Below are positions 1 to 6,562 of a DNA stretch of 9,476 bases, piece after piece. The notes below the pieces were generated by a model. The model saw nothing but the letters and a program-made list of their open reading frames with translations. It searched no databases and was not told the DNA's origin. Source of the stretch: an uncultured Candidatus Saccharibacteria bacterium (GTDB lineage: Bacteria; Patescibacteriota; Saccharimonadia; Saccharimonadales; Saccharimonadaceae); assembly GCA_947364965.1 (NCBI GenBank), contig CANAUU010000032.1:1-9476 (forward strand), given 5' to 3'. How positions within the stretch are numbered: position 1 is the first letter of the stretch; each line of letters opens with the position of its first letter. Both the position numbers and the translations under genes were made by a program.

Positions 1-1278
1 GCCACCGTTCGCCTCAACGAGGAAGTCCAAGGTTTTGTCGATGATGAGGCGATTCCTGATGTCTTGACGGACCTCTGGTTTTTTCAGGTTCTTGAGGGCT
101 TCAGCGGAACGCTGGTAGACATCGCGAAGTTCGTTCACCTTTGCGTCGACTTCTTCGTCGCTGGCAGTGATTTTCTGGTCACGAGCGAGAATCTGAAGAA
201 TGAGTGAAGATTTCACTCGAGCTTCGGCGACGGCGCGGGCTTCTTTGTCCCAATCTTCCATAGTTTGACCGGCGCGTTCAAGATACTGCTCAAAAGTCAT
301 GCCGTGGCTGGCAGCATTCCTGGACATATCATCTTTGATGAAGCGAAGCTGGTCACGGATGAGGATTTCCGGAGCGGAAACCTTCGAAGCCTTCACGAGT
401 TCGGCAACGAGGTCTTCGCGATATTTCTCGATGGCACGGTGGCGATTCTGAGTTTCGAGGTTATGCTTGATATCGGCTTTGAGGTCGTCAATGGTTTCAA
501 AGTTGCCGCATTTTTTGGCAAGTTCAGCGTCAAGAGCTGGTTTTTTGATTTCATTAACTTGTTTGACGAGAACCTCGAAGACGGTTGGCTGACCGGCGAG
601 GGTTTTCTCTGGGTAATCCTTCGGGAAGGTGATTTCAAGGTCGAATTTGTCACCAGCAGCGTGCCCGACGATACCATCCTCGAAACCAGGAATGAACTGT
701 CCTGAACCGAGAGTCAAATGATGATCTTTCGCACTGCCGCCGTCAAACGGCTCGCCCTCGCGCTTGCCGACAAAATCGATAATCACTTCATCGCCGAGCT
801 CGGCAGCTTTCTTGGCAACGATTTTCTCGGCGTAAGCATTAACGATGTTGTCGAGGATATCCTGAACATCTTTCTCGGATGGCTCAGTTTTGTCCATTTT
901 GGCTTTCAACTTCTTATAGTCGCCGAGCTTGACATCGGGGAGAATGTCGGCGGTAGCAGTATACTCAACAGTGTCGTCGGGAACATATTTCGTGACGTTT
1001 ACGTTTTCGACAGCAATAGGATTCTGTTTTTCTTTCTCGAAAGCGGCCGGCATGGTTGTGCGGACGGCGATATCAAGGGTCGCATTAGTGATTTCGTTTG
1101 GATCAACATTCTTCTCGACAAGCGAGGCTGGAGCCTTACCCTTGCGGAAGCCCTGAACCTTCAGATTGGCAGCGAGGCGCACCAAAGCCTGTTCGCGCGC
1201 GGTCTTAAGATCAGCGCCGTCGAGCGTCACTTTCACTTCCACCCTTGTATCAGATAATTTTTTCGTTGTAGTCTTCAT
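1..1278 (-). CDS. tig: Trigger factor, ribosome-associated chaperone and peptidyl-prolyl isomerase (3' end cut by the window)
   Basis: Trigger factor binds the ribosome exit tunnel and helps nascent cytosolic proteins fold. The frame is open for 426 codons from the ATG at 1278 to the window edge with no stop, close to the 432 residues of the E. coli protein, so only a few C-terminal residues are missing. The N-terminal ribosome-binding domain carries the signature GFRKGKAP at residues 43-50. An FKBP-type isomerase domain spans about 160-243, with DEVIIDFVGK and FIPGFEDGIVG. A helical SurA-like chaperone domain follows from about 250. There is no Shine-Dalgarno sequence before the ATG, but a TGTTATAAT extended -10 box ends six bases upstream, which suggests a leaderless or nearly leaderless mRNA. 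Codon use is strongly biased, as expected for a highly expressed gene, and leaves long open frames on the opposite strand. The identification is secure. Confidence 0.97.
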   Translation of the reverse strand, partial: MKTTTKKLSDTRVEVKVTLDGADLKTAREQALVRLAANLKVQGFRKGKAPASLVEKNVDPNEITNATLDIAVRTTMPAAFEKEKQNPIAVENVNVTKYVPDDTVEYTATADILPDVKLGDYKKLKAKMDKTEPSEKDVQDILDNIVNAYAEKIVAKKAAELGDEVIIDFVGKREGEPFDGGSAKDHHLTLGSGQFIPGFEDGIVGHAAGDKFDLEITFPKDYPEKTLAGQPTVFEVLVKQVNEIKKPALDAELAKKCGNFETIDDLKADIKHNLETQNRHRAIEKYREDLVAELVKASKVSAPEILIRDQLRFIKDDMSRNAASHGMTFEQYLERAGQTMEDWDKEARAVAEARVKSSLILQILARDQKITASDEEVDAKVNELRDVYQRSAEALKNLKKPEVRQDIRNRLIIDKTLDFLVEANGG

Positions 1279-1311
1279 TCTCTAATTATAACACGTTATA
1301 ATTAGAGAATG
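1276..1311 (-). promoter_or_regulatory. Perfect 17-bp palindrome containing the tig start codon and an extended -10 promoter
   Basis: The arms 1276-1292 and 1295-1311 are exact reverse complements, separated only by AC. Each arm ends in ATG on its outward strand. On the minus strand TATAAT (1290-1285) is preceded by TGT, an extended -10, and lies six bases before the tig ATG, so transcription would start at or next to the ATG. No good -35 is visible at 16-18 bases. The plus strand has the same TATAAT but lacks the TG extension. The site could be an operator for a dimeric regulator, or a hairpin trapping the start codon if transcription comes from further upstream. Those roles are inference; the symmetry is directly seen. 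Confidence 0.6.
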
Positions 1312-1320
1312 GCTCAATTC

Positions 1321-1357
1321 GCGTCACCAAAAGAGTGGAACTCTTTTGTATAGACGC
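1321..1357. repeat. Two-part stem-loop between the oxidoreductase and tig
   Basis: A 9-bp stem, CAAAAGAGT (1328-1336) with ACTCTTTTG (1340-1348), closes a 3-base loop. It is flanked by an outer 5-bp stem, GCGTC (1321-1325) with GACGC (1353-1357). It lies downstream of the oxidoreductase stop and upstream of tig, both on the minus strand. It could act as a weak terminator for the former or as a leader structure for the latter. It has no clear U-run after the stem in either direction, so it is not a classical intrinsic terminator. Confidence 0.5.
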
Positions 1358-1403
1358 TTCATGAGCTTCATTCCTATATTAAATTATATCGCACTTTTTG
1401 GCG

Positions 1404-2993
1404 TTAGGGGGTGATGACGCCGCGTTTTTCGCTGGTGCGGAGGTGGCGGATGGTGTCGCGGACATCGGCGCCGAGCTTCACTTTTGGATTAAGGACGCCG
1501 AGCGGGTCGAAGGCTTCTTTGATGCTATTATATAATTGGCGTTCGCCGACGCCGAGGGTTTTCGCCATCATGAGGGCTTTGACGCGGCCTTCAGGGCCGT
1601 TCGCCGTGATAGAACCTTGACAAGAATCAACCAACTCGCTGTAGAGCTTCAAGAAGTCGATGATTTTCTTACGCCCGTCGATGGTTGTGCAGTCAAAATC
1701 AGGGCGCACGGTATAGCTTGAGGTCGCAAACGAACCGTAAACTGGGAGCTCGACGCCGAGGGTTTTCTCGAGGTTCTTGACGCCATCGAGAAAATCGCCG
1801 AAGTGCATACTTGGGACGAAAACGTCATCAAGAATTGCCGTGCGTTCACCGCGGTTATCATCGTTGAGATAACTTAAGAGCGAGTTATTGAGGCTTTGGA
1901 AGGCCTCGGCGTTCTCTGGGGTTTCTTCGACGTAGAAGGTGCCAGTCGGGAGCGCTTCAAGACATTGACGAATTTTCTTATTGGAACGAAGTCGCCCGTA
2001 GTTAAAAGCGATCGTGACGGCAAGGCCCTTGCCAAGTTTGCGCACGAAGAGATCAGGCTTCTTGCCGTGTTCGCTGGCTTTTTCGAGAATACGAAGATCG
2101 TAAACTTTCAGAGTTGATGGATCAAGATCACGAGCGTAATTCAGGAAACGCTGGGCAGCTTTCAGATCATGAAACGAAATCAGCATACGACGGGGCGCCG
2201 ACGGCAACGGCTCGACGTGTAGGATGACGTCAGAGATAATGCCAAGAGTGCCCTGAGAGGCGAAGATTAGAGGAAGGAGGTTGAGAGAGCGGCTAGTGCG
2301 AACGTGGGTGATGTTCGCATAGCCAATCGCGTCGAAGGGGCGCATTGTGCGATCGAGGATGGTATCGGCATATTCATCGAGAATCCGCTCAATTTCGCGA
2401 TAGAGCCGACCTTCGGCAGTGTCCTCAACGATTTTCGATTCAATCGTACGAAGACTACGGGGGGCAAGTTGGATGAGGTCTCCGCTTGAAAGGATGATTT
2501 CGGCTCGCTCGACAAAGTGATAGATACCGCCATAACGACTAGCGAGACCGTCGACCGGGCAAGTGGCAATGAGACCGCCAATCGTAGCGTTTTGGTCATA
2601 ATCAATTGGGAGCCAAAGCCCCTGCAGTGCGAGCGCGGTATTCAACGCCCCGAGCGTGATGCCCGGCTGCACGCGCACGAGACGCCCGCGAATATCGATT
2701 TCTTCAATTTGGTTGAGTTTTTCGGTCGAAATAACGAGCCCAGAACCGATGCTAGCGCCGGTTTTATCAATTCCGGTGCCACGGACAGTGACCGGAAGCT
2801 CAAAATCGCGGCTAGCAAGCTGGCTGGTAAAGCGGAGAAGTTTGCGGATGTCGTTGGTGGTTTCGGGGATAGCGACTAGGCGTGGGGTAATTTTGAGAAT
2901 CGAACGGTCAGTCGCGTAAGCCTCGCGGATAGAGAGACGATCAAAAACATTGCCAAGGATATGCTTATTCAAATATTCTGCCAGTTTACTCAC
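1404..2993 (-). CDS. FAD-binding oxidoreductase, PCMH-type, GlcD/D-lactate dehydrogenase-like
   Basis: This is a flavoprotein dehydrogenase of the VAO/PCMH fold, whose relatives oxidise 2-hydroxy acids such as glycolate or D-lactate. The substrate here is unknown. The FAD-binding half includes PRLVAIPETTNDI (about 37-49), VRGTGIDKTGASIG (70-83), VQPGITLGAL (108-117), NATIGGLIA (135-143) and GTLGIISDVILHVEP (248-262). The FAD-oxidase C domain ends with FDPLGVLNPKVKL (about 495-507), the usual C-terminal hallmark. The segment that normally reads GSxSGEHGxG is GSITANGPEG here, so the usual His appears to be replaced. No signal peptide or membrane helix is evident. I chose the GTG at 2993 because AGGTGG lies six bases upstream; a TTG at 2996 is also possible but too close to it. 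No FeS partner (GlcF/LutA type) is adjacent, so the electron acceptor is unknown. Confidence 0.85.
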   Translation of the reverse strand: MSKLAEYLNKHILGNVFDRLSIREAYATDRSILKITPRLVAIPETTNDIRKLLRFTSQLASRDFELPVTVRGTGIDKTGASIGSGLVISTEKLNQIEEIDIRGRLVRVQPGITLGALNTALALQGLWLPIDYDQNATIGGLIATCPVDGLASRYGGIYHFVERAEIILSSGDLIQLAPRSLRTIESKIVEDTAEGRLYREIERILDEYADTILDRTMRPFDAIGYANITHVRTSRSLNLLPLIFASQGTLGIISDVILHVEPLPSAPRRMLISFHDLKAAQRFLNYARDLDPSTLKVYDLRILEKASEHGKKPDLFVRKLGKGLAVTIAFNYGRLRSNKKIRQCLEALPTGTFYVEETPENAEAFQSLNNSLLSYLNDDNRGERTAILDDVFVPSMHFGDFLDGVKNLEKTLGVELPVYGSFATSSYTVRPDFDCTTIDGRKKIIDFLKLYSELVDSCQGSITANGPEGRVKALMMAKTLGVGERQLYNSIKEAFDPLGVLNPKVKLGADVRDTIRHLRTSEKRGVITP

Positions 2994-3020
2994 CAAAACC
3001 CACCTATTTAATCTACTACT

Positions 3021-3049
3021 ATGATAGCATAGGCGCTATAGTTTGAAAA
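3021..3049 (-). promoter_or_regulatory. Promoter of the FAD oxidoreductase gene
   Basis: On the minus strand a -35-like TTTTCA (3049-3044, four of six matches) is followed by a 17-base spacer and TATCAT (3026-3021). A TGC before the -10 makes it an extended -10. The predicted start near 3014 leaves a leader of about 20 bases carrying the AGGTGG ribosome site. It is back to back with the plus-strand promoter, the two -35 boxes lying three bases apart. Confidence 0.5.
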
Positions 3050-3052
3050 TGC

Positions 3053-3089
3053 TTGACTTTTTTGACAATGTGTGCTATACTGATATTAT
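3053..3089 (+). promoter_or_regulatory. Two overlapping sigma70-type promoters for the small plus-strand gene
   Basis: The first promoter is TTGACT (3053-3058), a 17-base spacer, and TATACT (3076-3081) preceded by TGC, giving an extended -10. The second is shifted by about nine bases: TTGACA (3062-3067), a 16-base spacer, and TATTAT (3084-3089). Predicted starts are near 3088 and 3096. This is the strongest promoter signal in the window and supports a real transcript running rightward. Confidence 0.65.
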
Positions 3090-3093
3090 ATAG

Positions 3094-3106
3094 CCCTCGC
3101 GGAGGG
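3094..3106 (+). promoter_or_regulatory. Small hairpin containing the Shine-Dalgarno sequence of the small gene
   Basis: CCCTC (3094-3098) can pair with GAGGG (3102-3106) around a GCG loop, and GGAGGG is the only ribosome-binding sequence for the following gene. Pairing would hide that site. A transcript from the second promoter would start inside the left arm and could not form the stem, while one from the first promoter could. The regulatory meaning is inference. Confidence 0.35.
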
Positions 3107-3116
3107 ATGGTTTTGT

Positions 3117-3341
3117 GTGGTTTCTGCAGATTTTATGAAAAGGATGACTTATCACGAGCATATACCAAAGAAGTGCTGGGTTGGAGAACACCAGAAGATT
3201 TGCTATGCTTCGCAAGAGGAAGCCGAAGCGGCAGCGCTGGTGGCGGAACATGATTATGGGGCGCCACATCTGGGGGTTTATAAATGCGAGTTTGGCGACC
3301 ATTGGCATTTGAGCTCGCATGAGCGCATGCGACAGAGATAG
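3117..3341 (+). CDS. Small Cys/His-rich protein resembling YxCxxCxxWH zinc-ribbon-like proteins
   Basis: This is a 74-residue cytosolic protein with no signal peptide. After a Lys- and Cys-containing start (PKKCWVGEHQKICYAS, 17-32) comes an Ala/Glu-rich helix (EEAEAAALVAEHDYG, 34-48) and then VYKCEFGDHWHLSS (54-67). Many short bacterial and phage proteins share this plan, with a Lys/Tyr stretch, an AxxAA helix and a terminal YRCxxCxxWHLTS motif. Here the second Cys of CxxC is Gly, so metal binding through the usual residues is doubtful, although Cys20 and Cys29 might substitute. The function is unknown. The start is uncertain: GTG at 3117 lies ten bases after GGAGGG, and the ATG codons at 3135 and 3144 have no well-spaced ribosome site. 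It ends 12 bases before the convergent cutinase-VWA gene. The strong upstream promoters and the family motif support it being real. Confidence 0.65.
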   Translation: MVSADFMKRMTYHEHIPKKCWVGEHQKICYASQEEAEAAALVAEHDYGAPHLGVYKCEFGDHWHLSSHERMRQR

Positions 3342-3353
3342 TGGCGCGATAAA

Positions 3354-5600
3354 TTAGCGATATTGCCGGCTGATGAGGCCGGTGTTTGGCGCTTTCGGGA
3401 CTGCGGGGCGAGTCTTGATGGGCGGTTTAGGAATATTTGGGAGAGTGGGAACGCCGGGTTCGGCCCCTTCGGAGGGAGCCGCCGGGTTGGGGTTTGTAGG
3501 TGGGTTTGTTGGATTAGTAAGGTCGGAGATTGAGATGGTTAGTGAACTGCTAATACCACGTTCATCGGAGATGGAGTATGGCGTAAGAGTGATGGTAAGG
3601 TCTTCTTCTGTGGGTGTGTCTTGGAGAGTGAAGGAGCCAGCGCCATCTTTGATTTCGACAAAGCCGCGGACGAGATTGTCGGTCGTGAGAAGTGCTTTAT
3701 TGCCGTCCGACCTGAATGATACGACGACTGCGTTGTCGGATTGTGGTGAGGCTTTAAGTTCGGAAACGGTGGTTAGAGTGAGAGGTTGATTTGAGATGAC
3801 GACATGGGCAGACATGGTACTAAACCTGCCAGTTTGATCAGTGATGCGGACTTGGATGTGATGGTTGGAAACTTGGCGATAAATATGATGGAGGATTGGT
3901 CCGACATCGGCAAGTTCGAAAGTTCCGTCACCGTCAAGATCCCAGTCGAAGGTCAACTGACTATCTGGAGCATACGAGGAAGAAGAATCGAAAAGAAGTT
4001 CCTCGCCGACTTGGGCAGCATATTCGGAAAGAGTGAGGCGGGCAACTGGACGGTCATATATTGCGTTTGTCATGGCGGACAGGTCAACGCGACCCAAGGT
4101 AAGGACTTGACCAGAGGTAGCGTTGGCAAGTTTTTGATAGAAATAGTCAACGCCGCGATGACTAGGAACGATGGGGAAAATGTTGACGGGGTCGATTTCC
4201 AAACTGCGCTGGACGACATCGCTAAAAGTCGTGCCATCGTAATCGGGATTATGATATTCGGCATCGGTGAGGAGGACTATGGACTTTGTAGCGCCGGCTT
4301 GCCATTGGAGACGGTTCATGGCGTAAAGCATGGCCGAGAGGGCGGATTCTGGCACGTCGCGCCCGCCACCACTGACGGTCAACCCATCAATGGCGGTATT
4401 GAAATGGTTGAGAGTGCAAGAGAAATTACACATTTCTTGAGGCGCAAAATCGTGGCGTAGGTCGCGATATTGGATGAGAGCAATGTTGCCACCGTCGGCT
4501 TTGACTTTGGCGGCGAGTTTCTTGGCCTCGGCGCGGTATTGATCAATGACACCGTCCATGGAATAGGTCGTGTCGATAATGAAGGCAACGTTATGCTTGG
4601 CGATCTTGGGAACTTCGGACCAGGCATCATGCTTCGGAAAAGCGAAAGCAAGTTTTTTAGCGATTACTGCGGCGGCGTCGCGGTAGAGATTGCTAGAGGC
4701 ATAGGAGGTATGGTCGGAGATACTAGCGCCGGAGCTACACATAATGTCTTTCTCATTACACCAGGTGCCAAGTTTGCCCTGATAATCGTCGGGCTGGTAG
4801 GGGCGATAGCTGCCGAGAATACCCTCGTAAGCGCGACAATCGGGAACAGAAATACGATAAGGAGATAAGTTGAGTCCGCGGCAAGCGTCGGGAGTTTTTG
4901 GGATGGCGCCGAAGTAAGTCGACTTGCCTTCGGGAAGATAGAGCTTTGGGTCACCAAAGGTGGAAACGTAAATGATTTTATCAGCGTTGAAGGCGGGTAG
5001 GGCGGCGGATAAAACCATGGCGCCCTGGGAGTAGCCACCGAGCACGAATTTCGTGTTTGGGCAGAAATCGGAAACTCTTGAGATGTAGGCGCGAAGTTCC
5101 TTAATCCCCTCTTCGACACTGGCGCCAAAGCGGAAGGCTTCGCCACTGCTAAAATATGCTCCGACGAGGTTGACGTAGCCTTCAAAAGAATCGCTGACGG
5201 CAACAGCGGGATACTGATGACCGCTCTGCGGCTGGCTACCCAACTCATAGAAACTATATTTGAAACCGGATGATACTTCTCCGATGGCGTCGGCGATTTC
5301 GTCGTGCCAGGCGGACATACTGGGACCGCCTAAAGCTTCGCCGGAGCCGCGCGCGAAGATAAAACGTACGTCGTCGCAGCTGCTAGCCTGGGCGAAAGCG
5401 GACGGGCTGAAGAAATTGAAACTACAGCTAGCTATGGCGAAGATAAATGCGACGGCAAAATAGCGCAGCCTGATCAGGTCGCAGAGTTTAACGGGGTTGC
5501 GCAGTTTGGTCGTACTGCGAGGTTGGTGATTGAGTGGTGATTTCGGCGGGGTTTGTGGTGAGATTTTGTGTGTTGGCTTGACTGGATTTTTTGACGGCAT
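3354..5600 (-). CDS. Secreted cutinase-family hydrolase fused to VWA and PKD domains, surface protein
   Basis: This is a 748-residue modular exported protein. A long basic N-region (about 44 residues) precedes a hydrophobic segment (46-69) ending AFA-QA, a likely signal peptidase site after residue 70. Residues 75-320 form a cutinase-like (CE5) alpha/beta hydrolase: FIFARGSGE (80-88), CPNTKFVLGGYSQG (180-193, nucleophile Ser191), then CNEKDIMC (281-288, Asp285) and His297 completing a plausible triad. Cys75/180 and Cys281/288 match the usual disulfides. A VWA domain follows (about 335-515) with MIDAS elements DTTYS (343-347), GGGRDVPES (411-419) and LLTDAEYH (443-450). A PKD-like domain is at about 535-603 (FDWDLDGDGTF), then a less certain beta-domain (605-692) and a Pro/Asn-rich linker. 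The end, PKAPNTGLISRQYR, resembles a sortase motif without its membrane helix. The start has GGAGGA four to five bases upstream. The substrate is unknown; an ester in host or envelope lipids is possible. Confidence 0.9.
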   Translation of the reverse strand: MPSKNPVKPTHKISPQTPPKSPLNHQPRSTTKLRNPVKLCDLIRLRYFAVAFIFAIASCSFNFFSPSAFAQASSCDDVRFIFARGSGEALGGPSMSAWHDEIADAIGEVSSGFKYSFYELGSQPQSGHQYPAVAVSDSFEGYVNLVGAYFSSGEAFRFGASVEEGIKELRAYISRVSDFCPNTKFVLGGYSQGAMVLSAALPAFNADKIIYVSTFGDPKLYLPEGKSTYFGAIPKTPDACRGLNLSPYRISVPDCRAYEGILGSYRPYQPDDYQGKLGTWCNEKDIMCSSGASISDHTSYASSNLYRDAAAVIAKKLAFAFPKHDAWSEVPKIAKHNVAFIIDTTYSMDGVIDQYRAEAKKLAAKVKADGGNIALIQYRDLRHDFAPQEMCNFSCTLNHFNTAIDGLTVSGGGRDVPESALSAMLYAMNRLQWQAGATKSIVLLTDAEYHNPDYDGTTFSDVVQRSLEIDPVNIFPIVPSHRGVDYFYQKLANATSGQVLTLGRVDLSAMTNAIYDRPVARLTLSEYAAQVGEELLFDSSSSYAPDSQLTFDWDLDGDGTFELADVGPILHHIYRQVSNHHIQVRITDQTGRFSTMSAHVVISNQPLTLTTVSELKASPQSDNAVVVSFRSDGNKALLTTDNLVRGFVEIKDGAGSFTLQDTPTEEDLTITLTPYSISDERGISSSLTISISDLTNPTNPPTNPNPAAPSEGAEPGVPTLPNIPKPPIKTRPAVPKAPNTGLISRQYR

Positions 5601-5635
5601 TTGTCCTCCGTGGGTATGAAATTAATATTAGGCGG

Positions 5636-5665
5636 AGTATAACAAAATTTTTTCAAAAATAACAA
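5636..5665 (-). promoter_or_regulatory. Promoter of the cutinase-VWA gene
   Basis: On the minus strand TTGTTA (5665-5660) is followed by an 18-base AT-rich spacer and TATACT (5641-5636), preceded by TGT as an extended -10. The predicted start near 5629 gives a leader of about 29 bases that includes the CGGAGGA ribosome site. This indicates that the gene is transcribed separately from ung. Confidence 0.55.
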
Positions 5666-5880
5666 GCACAAGTGTGTTAAAAAGCGAATTTCATGGAAAG
5701 TGCTCTGCTTAAAGCCGAAACCGCCCTGCTTATCGAAAGCAAAAGCGGCTTGAAAGTTAGCGCAAGCGACTTAGGCGTTAGCTTAGGCGCGTTCAAAATT
5801 AGCAGAAACAGAATGGGAAGTTAGCGGGGGTTGATGAAGATTGATGGAAGCAGGGTAGAATTGGGCGGGGTGACTAGTAA
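5666..5880. other. Intergenic region between the cutinase-VWA promoter and ung
   Basis: About 215 bases with no convincing gene. The right part downstream of ung shows no obvious GC-rich hairpin with a U-run, so how ung transcription ends is unclear. The middle holds loosely repeated short words: CTGCTTA at 5706 and 5728, and TTAGGCG twice around 5771-5788. It also holds one small open frame, listed separately. Confidence 0.5.
5693..5824 (+). CDS. Doubtful small ORF, 43 residues
   Basis: An ATG-initiated frame of 43 codons runs to a TAG. The peptide alternates short hydrophobic and charged stretches (MESALLKAETALLIESKSG at the start) and matches no family I recognise. There is no Shine-Dalgarno sequence and no good plus-strand promoter upstream. 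It is opposite to both neighbours and overlaps the repeated words of this region, so it may be chance or a decayed fragment. Confidence 0.15.
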   Translation: MESALLKAETALLIESKSGLKVSASDLGVSLGAFKISRNRMGS

Positions 5881-6528
5881 TTACCAAGTAATTTCGGGAA
5901 GATTATGCGAGCGGAGAAACTCGTTTGCCTTTAAGAAATGGCCGTTGCTAAAGAAGCCATTATAGGCCGAAAGTGGCGAGGGGTGAGCGGATTCCAGGAT
6001 TAGGTGTTTCGACTGATCAATGAGAGGCTTCTTGCTACGCGCATCGCGACCCCAAAGCAGAAAAACGAGATGGTTGCAATGTTCGTTCAGGTACTTGACG
6101 GTTGCTTCGGTGAAAGTCTCCCATCCCTTGCCGCGGTGCGAACCGGCCTTGTGGGCTTCGACGGTCAAAACATTGTTGAGGAGAAGAACTCCTTGCTCTT
6201 GCCAGGCTTTAAGGTTGCCGGTTTGATTCGCGTGCGAACCATATTCGGCGTCAATTTCTTTATAGATATTGACGAGCGAGGGAGGGATGGGCTGCGAGTC
6301 GGGGACGGAAAAGGCAAGGCCGTGCGCGGCACCGGGCGTATGATAGGGGTCTTGGCCGAGAATGACAACTTTGACGCTATTCAAATCGGTCGTGAAGGCA
6401 CGGAAAACTTGAACTTTGGCCGGGAAAACACGGCTAGTTTCGTAGGCGGAATGAAGAAACTGACTTAATTCCTTAAAATATGGTTTCTGAAACTCGGAGT
6501 CGAGGAAATTTTTCCAACTTTCGTGCAT
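5881..6528 (-). CDS. ung: Uracil-DNA glycosylase, family 1
   Basis: The enzyme cuts uracil from DNA to leave an abasic site, the first step of base-excision repair after cytosine deamination or dUMP incorporation. The 215-residue length is typical. All family-1 motifs are visible: the water-activating loop GQDPYH (58-63, catalytic Asp60), Phe73 for stacking on uracil, the uracil-selective LLLNNVLTV (115-123, Asn118), and the DNA-intercalation loop HPSPLSAY (182-189, catalytic His182). The ATG at 6528 has AGAAAGG about five bases upstream. The gene lies 34 bases after the beta-helix membrane protein gene in the same direction, so it is probably the last gene of that operon. This pairing looks like position rather than shared function. 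No key residue is missing. Confidence 0.97.
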   Translation of the reverse strand: MHESWKNFLDSEFQKPYFKELSQFLHSAYETSRVFPAKVQVFRAFTTDLNSVKVVILGQDPYHTPGAAHGLAFSVPDSQPIPPSLVNIYKEIDAEYGSHANQTGNLKAWQEQGVLLLNNVLTVEAHKAGSHRGKGWETFTEATVKYLNEHCNHLVFLLWGRDARSKKPLIDQSKHLILESAHPSPLSAYNGFFSNGHFLKANEFLRSHNLPEITW

Positions 6529-6562
6529 GGCAGCCTTTCTTTGATCTAAAGATTAGAGATAG

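Noticed and set aside
265..1257. Two long plus-strand open frames (146 and 179 codons) opposite trigger factor
   Set aside because: They lie wholly antisense to a well-recognised gene with strong codon bias, show no family motifs and have no ribosome sites.
1309..1371. Tiny leader peptides: 14 codons on the plus strand from 1309 and 15 codons on the minus strand from 1371
   Set aside because: Neither has a well-placed ribosome site or a composition suggesting attenuation; frames this short are expected by chance.
3053..3253. Alternative plus-strand frame over the small gene, including an ATG at 3107
   Set aside because: Its translation lacks family features, while the overlapping frame from 3117 carries the YxCxxxxxWH motif.
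3357..3385. CCGGC/GCCGG hairpin as a terminator for the small plus-strand gene
   Set aside because: It has no U-run and lies within the C-terminal coding sequence of the opposite gene, where Pro/Gly codons explain the GC content.
3804..4460. A 218-codon plus-strand open frame
   Set aside because: It is antisense to the VWA region of the cutinase-VWA gene, whose motifs are clear; its own translation shows no domain.
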